Source of the DNA: a virus
Reading direction: 5' to 3' (one strand)
Length of the DNA: 64,000 nt
IMG/VR virus record: IMGVR_UViG_3300044712_000340
Location: 29,533 to 93,532 of that record
Numbering within the stretch: the stretch's first letter is position 1; each line of letters begins with the position of its first letter. Both the position numbers and the translations under genes were made by a program. Under the pieces are notes generated by a model. That model did not search any database. It saw nothing but the letters and a program-made list of their open reading frames with translations, and was not told the origin of the DNA. Positions 23,336 to 33,194 of this stretch are shown here, in pieces.

Positions 23336-23929
23336 ATGAAACAATTAAATAACATACAAACAGGAGAAATTATCAGATACCAAAAATCTAAAGATTCAGG
23401 CATCTACTATAAAATATATGAAAACTCATTCATCATAGATGATAAAAAGTGTATTGACAAAAGATGTGACTACTTTGATGAAAATGTAGAACTAGACAAA
23501 ACACTGTTCGAAGGAGATACAGTTTCATTAAATGATGTAAAACATTATCAAACTTTATTAAAAATACAAGAATCAGAACCTAGTTGTATTCTTTCAGATG
23601 ATGAAAGAAACTGGTTTATACAAACAGGTTCAACAGGATTAGAAACTCTATTTAGACTATTTATACCTAACAAAGCATATGATAATGCATTAAGGGATAA
23701 AGACAAAGATGGTAGTGTAGATGAAATGGGTGAATACTATCCGCTTTGGCAAGTGATAAGTTACGGAACTGCTAATATTGACAGTAAGTTCAGTCAGATA
23801 ACTGATAACTCTATTGTGTTATATCTTGAGGAATTGAATGAACAGCATAGAGCTATTATTGAAATGTACTCTAAAGATAATGTGATAGTTGAAGATAAGT
23901 ATCCTGTAAATCCAATGTTGGGTGTGTAA
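23336..23929 (+). CDS. Fibre-associated hypothetical protein (197 aa)
   Basis: I choose the ATG at 23336; a TTG two codons earlier is less likely. The 197-aa protein starts MKQLNNIQTGEIIRYQKSKD and is acidic with a DKDKDGSVDEMG stretch (about 123-134) that looks like a calcium-binding loop. It lies between the fibre and the lectin-like genes, as chaperone- or adaptor-like proteins often do. No catalytic residues are evident. Confidence 0.7.
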   Translation: MKQLNNIQTGEIIRYQKSKDSGIYYKIYENSFIIDDKKCIDKRCDYFDENVELDKTLFEGDTVSLNDVKHYQTLLKIQESEPSCILSDDERNWFIQTGSTGLETLFRLFIPNKAYDNALRDKDKDGSVDEMGEYYPLWQVISYGTANIDSKFSQITDNSIVLYLEELNEQHRAIIEMYSKDNVIVEDKYPVNPMLGV

Positions 23930-23941
23930 TAAATATGTTTT

Positions 23942-24742
23942 ATGGCGATAATTAGTAGGAATAATAGGATATTAATACCATTAAGTGATCCAGATGCTAG
24001 AACATTTATCTCTATCGCTGGTATTACGGATGGGACTCAGAAGGATGCTATTAATTATCTGGTGATAAATCTTAAACAATATAATTTATGGTCAAAAATG
24101 AAAGCTGTTTATCCATTTGTTGGTGGAACAGCTAGTACTCATAAATGGAATCTAAAAAATCCTGTTGATGCTAATTATGCTTATAGATTAACATTTTTTA
24201 ATTCATTTACACATTCTTCAACTGGTTGTAAAGGAGATGGGTCTTCTGCATACATTAATACATATATACAACCAAGTGTTAATCTTTTATCTAATAACGT
24301 ACATTTATCATTTTATGCAAGATATGACAATTTATCTGGGTATTTATTTAGTGCATCGGATAATAATCCAGATAAAACATTTAATTTATACGGTATAGTT
24401 CCTATTAGTTCTAGTATATATAGCTTTAATACTGATGGTATATTGACTAGTCCTGGACCAGGTAAGGGATTGATAATAGGTACTAGAACATCCTCATCTT
24501 ATCACGCATTATTTTTAAATGAAAATAAATTAACAAGTCAAATAACAAGTAGAGGGACAGCTCCAACGGTTTCAAATTTATTTATGTTTGTTTTTAGCAC
24601 TTTTAACAGTCCATCTAGCAATTATAGTGCAAATGAATGTGCATTTGCTTCAGTTGGTGATGGATTAAGTGATAGTGATTCGATAAATTTAAGTTTAATT
24701 GTTAAACAATATCAAGTAATTTTAAATAGAGCCGTAGTATGA
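23942..24742 (+). CDS. Lectin-like receptor-binding candidate, copy 1 (266 aa)
   Basis: A 266-aa mostly-beta protein. A helical N-terminus precedes KMKAVYPFVGGTA ... HKWNLKNPVD, then strands typical of a jelly-roll/LamG-like fold, ending FASVGDGLSDSDSINLS. The next gene encodes a paralogue sharing all these landmarks. Tandem lectin-like proteins after a fibre gene are good candidates for alternative or paired receptor binders on the fibre tip. The function is inferred from position and fold impression. Confidence 0.7.
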   Translation: MAIISRNNRILIPLSDPDARTFISIAGITDGTQKDAINYLVINLKQYNLWSKMKAVYPFVGGTASTHKWNLKNPVDANYAYRLTFFNSFTHSSTGCKGDGSSAYINTYIQPSVNLLSNNVHLSFYARYDNLSGYLFSASDNNPDKTFNLYGIVPISSSIYSFNTDGILTSPGPGKGLIIGTRTSSSYHALFLNENKLTSQITSRGTAPTVSNLFMFVFSTFNSPSSNYSANECAFASVGDGLSDSDSINLSLIVKQYQVILNRAVV

Positions 24743-25512
24743 TATACACCCTAAATCCAACAGCATACAACTTTGCTCTTGCAGCAAACATAACTGATAA
24801 GACACAGCTATGGGCATTACATCGTCTTGGTGAAGGACTTACTAAATACGGATTATTATCTAAGATGAAAGCTGTATATCCTTTTGTAGGAGGAACAGCA
24901 GATAAGCATAAATGGAATTTTGTTAATCCTGTTGATAGTGATGCTGCTTTTAGAATTACATGGACTGGTAATTGGGTCCATAATTCAGTTGGAATTGACC
25001 CAGATGGCTCTACTGCAATAGGAGATACATATTTTGATGTTTGGACAAATAGTATGCAAAATAATATACATTTATCATATTATACTGATGATAATACATT
25101 AGAACCAAATACAGGAGGTAGGTTTACATTCGGAAGTAGTATAGATACAAATAGAAATTGTTCTATTATAATAAATAGAGATGTTTATATTGTTGCATCA
25201 GACATAGGGACAGATGGGTCTATTGTAGCAATGGGAGGGAGTACAGCTATTAAAGGATTTGTTGTTGGTAATAGAACACCATTACCAACACATAGAGTTT
25301 ATTTAAACGGTATATTAAAGGGTTCAAAAAACGAGGCAACTACTGGAACACTATATAATCAAAATATAAGATTTGGAAAAGTAAATAATTCAGTTTATAC
25401 TACAATACGATGCTCTTTTGCTTCGATAGGTTTGGGGCTTACTGATACCGATGCTTTAAACCTCTATAATATAGTTCAAGAAATGAACCAAATTTTAAAT
25501 CGGGCTGTTTAA
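24739..25512 (+). CDS. Lectin-like receptor-binding candidate, copy 2 (257 aa)
   Basis: A 257-aa paralogue of the preceding protein: both have KMKAVYPFVGGTA, (K)HKWN..NPVD, DGS.A, NN(I/V)HLS(Y/F)Y, and FAS(I/V)G.GL(T/S)D(T/S)D near the end, followed by a helix ending ILNRAV. The middle (about 110-200) has drifted most, as expected for ligand-binding loops. It overlaps copy 1 by 4 bases (ATGA). Confidence 0.7.
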   Translation: MIYTLNPTAYNFALAANITDKTQLWALHRLGEGLTKYGLLSKMKAVYPFVGGTADKHKWNFVNPVDSDAAFRITWTGNWVHNSVGIDPDGSTAIGDTYFDVWTNSMQNNIHLSYYTDDNTLEPNTGGRFTFGSSIDTNRNCSIIINRDVYIVASDIGTDGSIVAMGGSTAIKGFVVGNRTPLPTHRVYLNGILKGSKNEATTGTLYNQNIRFGKVNNSVYTTIRCSFASIGLGLTDTDALNLYNIVQEMNQILNRAV

Positions 25513-25549
25513 AAATCTTAATTAAAACTATTTATAACAAAACAATATA

Positions 25550-26458
25550 ATGGCAATTACAAATCAAACAAATCAACCTCAACAATTCAATCAACTTGCT
25601 GGAACCACTAACAGGATGGCTCAGGTTGATAGTGCTGGATTGTTAAGTGCAAGTCAGGATATAGTCAATGGTAAGATAACTGATGGAACGGTTATTACAC
25701 TGTTGACTACTGATACTAACTGGACAAGACTAGGTGCATATGTAGGGACTGCAATAACAGGAACTTATGAGGGTCAGTATTATGCAGACGGTAGTTATGA
25801 TTTTCTTGCTTATGCTGATAATACCTGGAGAAGAATTAAGAAGAATCAGGAAAGAAGTTACACAACCACAGCAACAGCAGCAGGAACAACTACTCTGACA
25901 GTATCATCTAGTTATATGCAATATTTTACAGGTACTACAACTCAAACTATTGTGATGCCTGATGTAACTACTTTAGTATTAGGGTTTCAGTTTAAGATTG
26001 TTAATCTTTCAACTGGAGTATTGACTGTTAATTCAAGCGGTAGTGATTTAATTACTACTATATCAATAGGTCAATCAGCTACAATAACTTGTATTGCAAT
26101 TCCAGGCACTACAGCAGCTAGTTGGGATAAAGAGATAGCAGGTAGAAAAGTACCAAGAATACAGAGTGTTACATCTTCTGCAACTGTTACACCTAATGTA
26201 GACACGGACGATGTAGTAGATATCACAGCTCAAGCAGTAGGTTTAACTATTGCTAATCCTACAGGTACTCCTGTAAATAAACAAGTGTTAATGATTGACA
26301 TTAAAGACAATGGAGGTGCGCAAACAATAGCTTTTGGAAATGCTTATGCTGCTGGTGGTACAGCATTACCTACAACAACTGTTGCAGGGTTACAAATGAG
26401 TATGGTATTTGTCTATACTAACTCATTATATAAATTAAGAAGTTTAGCACAAGAATAA
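25550..26458 (+). CDS. Fibre/spike structural protein (302 aa)
   Basis: A 302-aa Thr/Gly-rich beta protein. A short N-terminal coil (QFNQLAGTTNRMAQVDSAGLL) is followed by a GQYYADGSYDFLAYADNTWRR segment and two stranded domains. The repeated style (TIVMPD, TIAFGNAYAAGG) is typical of phage fibre shafts. Its stop overlaps the tailspike gene start, pointing to a shaft/adaptor for that protein. Confidence 0.7.
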   Translation: MAITNQTNQPQQFNQLAGTTNRMAQVDSAGLLSASQDIVNGKITDGTVITLLTTDTNWTRLGAYVGTAITGTYEGQYYADGSYDFLAYADNTWRRIKKNQERSYTTTATAAGTTTLTVSSSYMQYFTGTTTQTIVMPDVTTLVLGFQFKIVNLSTGVLTVNSSGSDLITTISIGQSATITCIAIPGTTAASWDKEIAGRKVPRIQSVTSSATVTPNVDTDDVVDITAQAVGLTIANPTGTPVNKQVLMIDIKDNGGAQTIAFGNAYAAGGTALPTTTVAGLQMSMVFVYTNSLYKLRSLAQE

Positions 26459-28050
26459 TGGCTACATACTATATAGATCCTTCAGGTACAGATTCAGCAG
26501 GTAGAAATGGAAGTGTAGGTCAGGAATGGGTATCACTATCATATGCATGTAGTAGAGTTACTGCATCTGGAAATACTATTTTTGTAAATGCAGGTACTTA
26601 TAATGAATCTTCTCAAAGCAATTTGTCAGTCGGGGTAAATATTGATGGAACTGGGAATACATCAATTATAAATTCAACATATGCTGGTGGATATACAATA
26701 AGACTTAATTCAACAGCAGGAACTTCTGGTAATCAGACTATTTCCAATATAAAAATGGATGGTAATAGTTACACTTCATATGGAGCTATTCAAGTATATG
26801 GTAGAAGTGATGTGATTATTCATGATTGTACTTTTGATAATTTCAGTGATTATGGATGTTCTTTTGATTCGGCAACTTTAAACAATGATAATTTCTTTAG
26901 TCCTCCTGCAAGTTTTGCTACTGGTAATCTGTTCTATAATAATACAATGAATAATTGTGGTGGTCAAGGTGGCACATCTGGAACTAATAGAGATGCCTTA
27001 CAGGTAAATGGTCAAGACGGAATGTTAATACATAATAACACAATTACAAATAACAAAGCAACATATTTAAATGGTAATTGCATTGGTGGGAGGAAAGGTT
27101 ATATTAAAAATGTAAAAATTTACAATAATACTTTAAATAAGACATTTGTTGAAGGAACTACGCCTTGGGATTTTGCAATTGAATTTTGGAATTATTTAGG
27201 TGGTGTTGAAATTTATGATAACAATATAAATGGATGTATTGATATTGGTGGATGGTCTAATGTAAAAGGAAGTTCAACTTATAGTTGTTGGATACACCAT
27301 AATAATATAGGTCAGAGTTCTTTGTTGGCTAGTCAAAATACTGTTGGTGTTATTATTGAAGGAGCTAATGATAGCGTGATTGTAGAAAAAAATCATATAT
27401 TTAATGTTGCTGGAGGGGTTAAATTTCCTATTGCTACAACAGGTAAGAATCAAACCAATATTAGAATAAGTTATAATCTAATGACTAATATAGGTTCAGC
27501 AACAAGTGGAACTTATTATGGATGGGGGATTAGGTGGTCAAATAGTGTATCAGGATGCAATGTAGATAACATTATGATATGGAATAATGTTATTATTGGT
27601 GCTGTTAATTCAAATAATACAATGTGGGGAATTAATTTACCTGCAATTGGTACAGCTTCAAATATTAGTATCAGAAACAATATAATAGAAAATTTTGAAT
27701 ACTATCCAATTTTTGGAAATGACCCTCAAAGTATTGGAGCGACTATTGATGTTTTAAATATTGATAATAATATTTTGTATGGTAATATTAGTAACACTAT
27801 AAATATAACAGGTATTGTACCAACAAATTATTCACATGTAAATAATCTAACAAGTAATCCATTATTCATATCGAGTTCAAATTTTCATTTACAATCTGGT
27901 AGTCCTGCAAAAGATGCTGGAATAGATGTAGGTTTAACTTCAGATTATGATGATCACACTGTACCTTATAATTTAGTACCAGATATAGGAGCCTTTGAGT
28001 ATTTTGTTGCTGCTATTGGATCAAAACATTTTTATGTATTATGTATGTAG
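26458..28050 (+). CDS. Right-handed beta-helix tailspike, possible polysaccharide depolymerase
   Basis: A 530-aa protein opening TYYIDPSGTDSAGRNGS, the start seen in DUF1565/pectate-lyase-like beta-helix proteins. It continues as regular N-rich rungs (IHNNTITNN, VKIYNNTLN, VEIYDNNING, ISIRNNIIENF) and ends HLQSGSPAKDAG ... DIGAFEYF, the usual closing motif of secreted beta-helix proteins in Bacteroidetes. A polysaccharide lyase or hydrolase on the tail is a good guess; catalytic residues cannot be named from sequence alone. It ends in TAG and is the last long gene of the fibre unit. Confidence 0.8.
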   Translation: MATYYIDPSGTDSAGRNGSVGQEWVSLSYACSRVTASGNTIFVNAGTYNESSQSNLSVGVNIDGTGNTSIINSTYAGGYTIRLNSTAGTSGNQTISNIKMDGNSYTSYGAIQVYGRSDVIIHDCTFDNFSDYGCSFDSATLNNDNFFSPPASFATGNLFYNNTMNNCGGQGGTSGTNRDALQVNGQDGMLIHNNTITNNKATYLNGNCIGGRKGYIKNVKIYNNTLNKTFVEGTTPWDFAIEFWNYLGGVEIYDNNINGCIDIGGWSNVKGSSTYSCWIHHNNIGQSSLLASQNTVGVIIEGANDSVIVEKNHIFNVAGGVKFPIATTGKNQTNIRISYNLMTNIGSATSGTYYGWGIRWSNSVSGCNVDNIMIWNNVIIGAVNSNNTMWGINLPAIGTASNISIRNNIIENFEYYPIFGNDPQSIGATIDVLNIDNNILYGNISNTINITGIVPTNYSHVNNLTSNPLFISSSNFHLQSGSPAKDAGIDVGLTSDYDDHTVPYNLVPDIGAFEYFVAAIGSKHFYVLCM

Positions 28051-28116
28051 ATTAGAATTAATTATATAGTATTGTATACAGAAGGAAATATTATAAGTAA
28101 ATCTCATTGAGTTAAG

Positions 28117-28311
28117 ATGAAACTAGAAAGCACTAATTTCAATTATATTAGAGTTACAGAAAATAAAAATGTATATTATATTTTAGATCCTAAAAATATA
28201 GAGGAATTTATATATGGATATAATAATGACTTGTTATACCCTAATATAAAAACTTTAGTTTATAGAAATCTTACTATAGATATAAAAGATTCATTAATTT
28301 GTTTGAATTAA
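28117..28311 (+). CDS. Small hypothetical protein (64 aa), convergent with late block
   Basis: A 64-aa frame starting MKLESTNFNYIRVTENKNVYY, with alternating strands. It lies 66 bases after the tailspike gene and its last 18 bases overlap the end of the - strand 1420-aa gene. Codon use matches the neighbours, but there is no other support. The 66-base gap before it holds no clear promoter or terminator. Confidence 0.45.
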   Translation: MKLESTNFNYIRVTENKNVYYILDPKNIEEFIYGYNNDLLYPNIKTLVYRNLTIDIKDSLICLN

Positions 28312-31300
28312 TTCATCTCCAAATCTTTTCATTCTTTCAACAGAATTTAGTAAAGGTAATTGTGATTCTATAAAAGGAGACCATTTACTTTCATCTTTAT
28401 GGTAACCTGATTGGTATATCATGTCTTCATCTTCACCAAACATTTCTGTAATACTTAAACTATATAATTTCCACATATCATCTAATAGTGATGTCATTGA
28501 TGTAGGGTTTTTAATTAAGTCTGACCAAGCTTTAGGATTGTAGTAGAATTGAATATCTTTATTTATTTTTTGCATGATGTTCATGATACTTAGTTGTGCT
28601 ATATTAGCATTTTTACATTTCTTATCATCGCCACACATTCCTTTTTTCATTAAAGCATATAATCCAAAACTAAGAACCAAAGTACTTAATTCAGCTAAAT
28701 TTACTTTCATATTTGCTTTATCTACTTCTGATAGTTCTCCTGTTTTCCATGCTTTATATATAGCACTAGGATTTAACTTGTATTTCTTTGTTAATTCTAC
28801 CCAAGTTCTATATCTACCTTTAGTAGTAATGTTTCTATTATAATCCATCTTCTCTACTCCAAATCTAGAATGAAAAGCCTCAAAGAACCATAATCTAAAC
28901 ATAGATCCCATTCTACCTGCAAGTGTGTCTTTTACCATTAAAGGATTTGTATAATCTCCATGTATTTCCTGGATTTGAGATTTTACTCTAGTTACCATAG
29001 CTGTAATAGCATCTGCCCCTCTTTTATTTTCAAATACCCATTCATCAGATAAAGTACCATTTTCATTAATGGCTTCCCACATTGATTTAGTTTCTCCTTT
29101 ATCATTAGTAACTTTTGCATGTAACATCATAGCTATCATTACAGTACCCTGATTAGATTTCTCTGTAGCTGTTTGAATAGCATAAGGTTTAATAGACTTT
29201 GTTAGTTTGAAAAACCAGTTCTTACCTTCATCAAATTTATTTGATTGTTTAAATTCATATAGAATATCTCCTAAAATATTATAGTTTTCTGTTACTTTAT
29301 TGAATTTTTTACTTTGAGTATATAACATAGATTCTGCTTGTAACCATTCTTTCATATTATATAATCTGCCTTCAGCAGCTTTATACATATTGGTTATCTT
29401 GCCTATAGCTAAGTTAGCTATACCAGCAGGTATATTCCATCCCATACCTTTAAGTCTCATGAAAGACATTAAACCTTTAACTAAACTATTTGTTGTAACT
29501 CTAGTACCTAAAGAATCTAATTCCCTATTTAAAATATCTTGTTCTTCTTTAGTTATATTAGGATTCTCTAGTAGTTGTTTTATCTCTTTTTGTCTTTGTT
29601 TATCTTGTTTTGTAGTTACTGTAAATAAATTTTTAGAAGTATCCCCTTTAGGTTGTTTATAGTATGCTTCCTTTAAAAAGTAATCTACCATTTCTTTTAA
29701 GTTATCTATATATCCTTGACCTACTGTATTACCTTTTGAGTCTATTATTTCATCCCCAGTATTTACTGTAGAATTAGGTAAATAAGTCATAGCTACATTA
29801 ACCATATCTTCTATCATTACAGAATGTTTATATGTAGTAGCGGCTAAGTTTAATAAATTTAGAGATTTAAATAAAGTACCTGAATCTTTATCTGTATTCA
29901 TTTTATTAAATATCTCATTAGATGCATCAATATATAATTGTTTTCTCTCAGTATCATCTAACTCTCTATCTAGTTTTAATTGTGTCTCTAATTTCTTTTT
30001 ATTGTATAGTTCTTTTATCATTCCATCTATTGTAGATGTTCCTAGTCTGATAGTTCTTATTGGTTTTCCTGTTATAGGATCTATTTTTTCTTTTAAAGGT
30101 TTTCCACCCTCTAATTCTCCTAATATTTCATTAACTAATTCTTTAGTAAGAAATTCAGGTACACCGACTTTATTTAATTTAGCTAGCATATCTGCTTCTA
30201 TAAAAGTTAAAGAAGTAGACTTTAAATCGCTATGTCCATATAATTTTTGAGCGGTATTTGTTATTTCTTTAGCCTTTTTATAGAACTCATAAGCTACAGG
30301 AATTGCTTCTATTTGTTCAAAATTAGTATCATAATATCCTAAATCTACTCCAGATTTAGTAAATCTTTTTGGAACTATAACTAGGAAAGTGTCTTTACCT
30401 ACAACATCATATATAGATCCACCTTTAGCATTATTAATAGCTTTTATTCTATAAATAGGGGAATTATTTCTTTCCCATACTTCTAAATCTGCTTTTTGTT
30501 CATTAGTTAGTTCTTCTTCTCCATACTCTACAGATATATGATCTTCTCTAACCTTTAGATAATTCTCATAGGCTGTTTTAGCTTTTTCTATATATTCTTT
30601 AGTCCCTATTACACCTAAATTAGTTTCTATTTCTTTTATATATTTAGGATCATTAAGTTTAGTAGGGTCTATAGTGAATTGATTATTTTTTCTAAAAGAA
30701 ACATTTTGATTATCATGTTTGTCACTAAAATACTTTTGAGAGAATTTATGTACTAATCTACCTGTAGGTGTCTTATGTTTAATATCATCTATTTCTACAT
30801 CAGTAGTCTGGAAGAATAGACTCTCATTAAATCCAGAAGATTTCATAGATTTATATAATTCTGCTAAATCTCTTGATTTAATCTTTACTTCTCTATATGC
30901 AGAATCATTAGCTTCATTAACTATTTTAGCTACATACTGTGCTAAGGCTTGTCCTACTCTATTTAAAGATAGTGTATTTTTAAACCATGCACCTAACTTA
31001 TGAGGTAAGGATATAATTTGTTCAAATGTAAGTCCTGTATTGAATGTAGAGTTAACTCCATTAGATAGTATTACTTTACCTTTGTTTAATAGTTTAGGCA
31101 TCAATAATGCAGCTCTTCTACTTATATCTGAAAATTTATCCTGTATAATTTCAGAATCTCTCATTTCTTCATCAAGAAACATATGAGTTTCCTCACTAAA
31201 ATCACCAGACTTAATCCACATCTTTAATTTAGTTACAGAATCATTAAACTCTGCTGGGCTTAACTTAGGTTTATTTAGTATTTTTTCTATTTCAATTAAG

Positions 31301-32556
31301 TTTCTTTCAGCTTCATTGTATATATCTGTTAATTCACCATTCTTGTGTATTTTATCAATTCTATCATTTAAGGATTCTATTCTATTATCAAGATTATTTA
31401 TATCAGATTGTTTTCCACCTGAAGACTCTAAAGTAGATTTCTCTTTTACAACTTGATTCTTTTCTTCATATAGTTTCTGTTCTAATACAGACATATCTAA
31501 ATCTTCTGATGCTTCAGATTCATTTCTCATTTCCATGTATTGTTGCATAGAATTAAGATACTGAGTATACTTAGCATCATTGTATTCCTTCATAGCATCT
31601 TCATCAAAACTTACAATACCTATAGTGTGATTCAGTCCTTTCTTAGTTACTTCTCTTAATTGAATAACATTTCTACCAATAGTATTATAATACTCTTGAT
31701 TTTGATTGTATAATCTACGTCTGTTCCTCTTGTATATGTTTTCTTTTCTTTTAGGCTCAGTTAAATCTGTCCATGTAATTCCATAATCTTCATCAGTAAC
31801 TACTACCCAATTAGCCTTATCATGCTTGTGTAATACACCATGTTCTGCTATTTTATTAGTTTTATTTTCTTCTCTTGATTTTGTATTTAGATTATTTATA
31901 AGTTTCTTCTCATCTACAATACTTTCAAATAAATTGGCATTTAGATTCATAATATATGAATCACCTCTATGATTAAATAATCCATTTTCTATAAAACTTT
32001 CATTTGTACTTAACATGGATTTTAATCTATTTATATCTTTAACCCAATTAGGATTTTCTGTAGTAACTACATCTTCTTTAAATACTTTAGTTATATCTCT
32101 ATCAGTAGTTGTACTAAGGAAGTTTAAAGCCCTGGCTTGTAAGTTATTATACTTTATAATTCTTGGACTTTCTCCAGGACTATTGAATTTTGATAATACA
32201 GAAGTATTACTGAATATATTAGTCCTAGGAAATACAATAGGTCTTGTTTCTCCTTTTTTATTAACAAACATATTATTTTCTATAGTTGGTTCTTCTATAC
32301 TATTTAACCAACTTTTAAAAGATTTTGAGTATATTACAGCCTTAGTTTTTAAGGCTTTACTTCTATTATTTCCTATTTCAGGTAATTTCATTAAATCTTG
32401 GAATAACTTAGATTCTAAACCTTCTGTAGTATAATCTAAATTATATCCATTATTATTGGCAAGTAAAGCATAAGCTATATCTTTATTGTCAAATACATTA
32501 ACAAGTTCATCGTAATCTGAAGCAACTTGTGGAATATTAAAGTTTAAACAAATCAT
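28294..32556 (-). CDS. Giant virion cargo protein (1420 aa)
   Basis: A 1420-aa hydrophilic, helix-rich protein with several coiled-coil stretches (about 340-470). The N-terminus MICLNFNIPQVASDYDEL resembles the start of large crassvirus virion proteins encoded next to the packaged RNA polymerase. The C-terminal third (from about ATTYKHSVMIEDMVN to MGSMFRLWFFEAFHSRFG) is the best conserved-looking part, and a CGDDKKC pair lies near residue 1330. In crassviruses proteins of this class fill the capsid/tail and are ejected with the DNA. I see no catalytic motif. It has its own candidate promoter and is the last gene of the - strand block. Confidence 0.75.
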   Translation of the reverse strand: MICLNFNIPQVASDYDELVNVFDNKDIAYALLANNNGYNLDYTTEGLESKLFQDLMKLPEIGNNRSKALKTKAVIYSKSFKSWLNSIEEPTIENNMFVNKKGETRPIVFPRTNIFSNTSVLSKFNSPGESPRIIKYNNLQARALNFLSTTTDRDITKVFKEDVVTTENPNWVKDINRLKSMLSTNESFIENGLFNHRGDSYIMNLNANLFESIVDEKKLINNLNTKSREENKTNKIAEHGVLHKHDKANWVVVTDEDYGITWTDLTEPKRKENIYKRNRRRLYNQNQEYYNTIGRNVIQLREVTKKGLNHTIGIVSFDEDAMKEYNDAKYTQYLNSMQQYMEMRNESEASEDLDMSVLEQKLYEEKNQVVKEKSTLESSGGKQSDINNLDNRIESLNDRIDKIHKNGELTDIYNEAERNLIEIEKILNKPKLSPAEFNDSVTKLKMWIKSGDFSEETHMFLDEEMRDSEIIQDKFSDISRRAALLMPKLLNKGKVILSNGVNSTFNTGLTFEQIISLPHKLGAWFKNTLSLNRVGQALAQYVAKIVNEANDSAYREVKIKSRDLAELYKSMKSSGFNESLFFQTTDVEIDDIKHKTPTGRLVHKFSQKYFSDKHDNQNVSFRKNNQFTIDPTKLNDPKYIKEIETNLGVIGTKEYIEKAKTAYENYLKVREDHISVEYGEEELTNEQKADLEVWERNNSPIYRIKAINNAKGGSIYDVVGKDTFLVIVPKRFTKSGVDLGYYDTNFEQIEAIPVAYEFYKKAKEITNTAQKLYGHSDLKSTSLTFIEADMLAKLNKVGVPEFLTKELVNEILGELEGGKPLKEKIDPITGKPIRTIRLGTSTIDGMIKELYNKKKLETQLKLDRELDDTERKQLYIDASNEIFNKMNTDKDSGTLFKSLNLLNLAATTYKHSVMIEDMVNVAMTYLPNSTVNTGDEIIDSKGNTVGQGYIDNLKEMVDYFLKEAYYKQPKGDTSKNLFTVTTKQDKQRQKEIKQLLENPNITKEEQDILNRELDSLGTRVTTNSLVKGLMSFMRLKGMGWNIPAGIANLAIGKITNMYKAAEGRLYNMKEWLQAESMLYTQSKKFNKVTENYNILGDILYEFKQSNKFDEGKNWFFKLTKSIKPYAIQTATEKSNQGTVMIAMMLHAKVTNDKGETKSMWEAINENGTLSDEWVFENKRGADAITAMVTRVKSQIQEIHGDYTNPLMVKDTLAGRMGSMFRLWFFEAFHSRFGVEKMDYNRNITTKGRYRTWVELTKKYKLNPSAIYKAWKTGELSEVDKANMKVNLAELSTLVLSFGLYALMKKGMCGDDKKCKNANIAQLSIMNIMQKINKDIQFYYNPKAWSDLIKNPTSMTSLLDDMWKLYSLSITEMFGEDEDMIYQSGYHKDESKWSPFIESQLPLLNSVERMKRFGDELIQTN

Positions 32557-32575
32557 ATATTTAATTTTATATTAG

Positions 32576-32583
32576 CAAAGATA
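32576..32583 (-). promoter_or_regulatory. Candidate Bacteroidetes-type promoter (-7 box TATCTTTG) for the 1420-aa gene
   Basis: On the - strand the sequence reads TATCTTTG, matching TAnnTTTG, with 19 bases between the box and the ATG at 32556, nearly the spacing at 17741. It lies in the short divergent gap between the 1420-aa gene and the M23 lysin gene, where a promoter is needed because the lysin lies on the other strand. Confidence 0.5.
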
Positions 32584-32615
32584 ATGAATTTAGTAATTAA
32601 TTAATTAACAACAAA

Positions 32616-33191
32616 ATGAAAAAAATGATTTTAATTTTATTAACTATTTTAGCAATAGGATGTAAAGTATCTACAACAGATATAGAAGTAAGTCCTTACA
32701 TTGAACCGTCTTTAAATCTTAGAAATAACTTACCAACTAATCATAGATTTGGTATGCCTTTAAATTATCCTAGCGGTAAAGGGTATTATGATGCTAACCC
32801 ATTTGGAAACATAACTAAATATGGAAAGCATTTAGGAAGTGATTTAAATAAATTAGGAGGGGGAGATAACGATTATAGAGATACAATATACTCTATAGGA
32901 TACGGTGTTGTAGTACTCAGTACAGGAGCCTTAGTAGCAATTCTACATAAAACTATAAGTCAGGACACTTCTTTTATAGTATCTAGTTACTTTCACTGTG
33001 ATACTATATTTGTTCATGATGGAAAATATGTTACTGCGGGAGAACCTATAGCATTGGTAGGTAAAAAATATACCAATAAAGCACATTTACATTTTGAGAT
33101 TCTTACAGATACCACTAAAACTAACGGGTTTTATGGGGATTTACCTTGTTGTATAGATCCTGTAAAATATATAAATAATTATAACAAATAA
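32616..33191 (+). CDS. M23-family lipoprotein endopeptidase (lysin)
   Basis: A 191-aa protein. The N-terminus MKKMILILLTILAIGC is a lipoprotein signal with Cys16. The mature part is an M23/LytM peptidase: His72-x3-Asp76 (HLGSD), His127 (YFHCD) and His157-x-His159 (HLHFE) supply the zinc and catalytic residues. It should cut peptide cross-links in peptidoglycan from the periplasmic face of a membrane, for lysis or for cell-wall opening. It is alone on the + strand inside the - strand late block, with a divergent gap upstream and a shared terminator downstream. Confidence 0.87.
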   Translation: MKKMILILLTILAIGCKVSTTDIEVSPYIEPSLNLRNNLPTNHRFGMPLNYPSGKGYYDANPFGNITKYGKHLGSDLNKLGGGDNDYRDTIYSIGYGVVVLSTGALVAILHKTISQDTSFIVSSYFHCDTIFVHDGKYVTAGEPIALVGKKYTNKAHLHFEILTDTTKTNGFYGDLPCCIDPVKYINNYNK

Positions 33192-33194
33192 ATA

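Noticed and set aside
28051-28116. GTATTGTATAC near-palindrome as promoter or operator
   Set aside because: It does not fit TAnnTTTG, has no repeat elsewhere that I see, and the gene after it is itself weakly supported.
28294-32556. Same ICLN peptide at the start of the 1420-aa protein and at the end of the small convergent gene
   Set aside because: Four residues at unrelated ends; the DNA is not repeated, so chance is sufficient.
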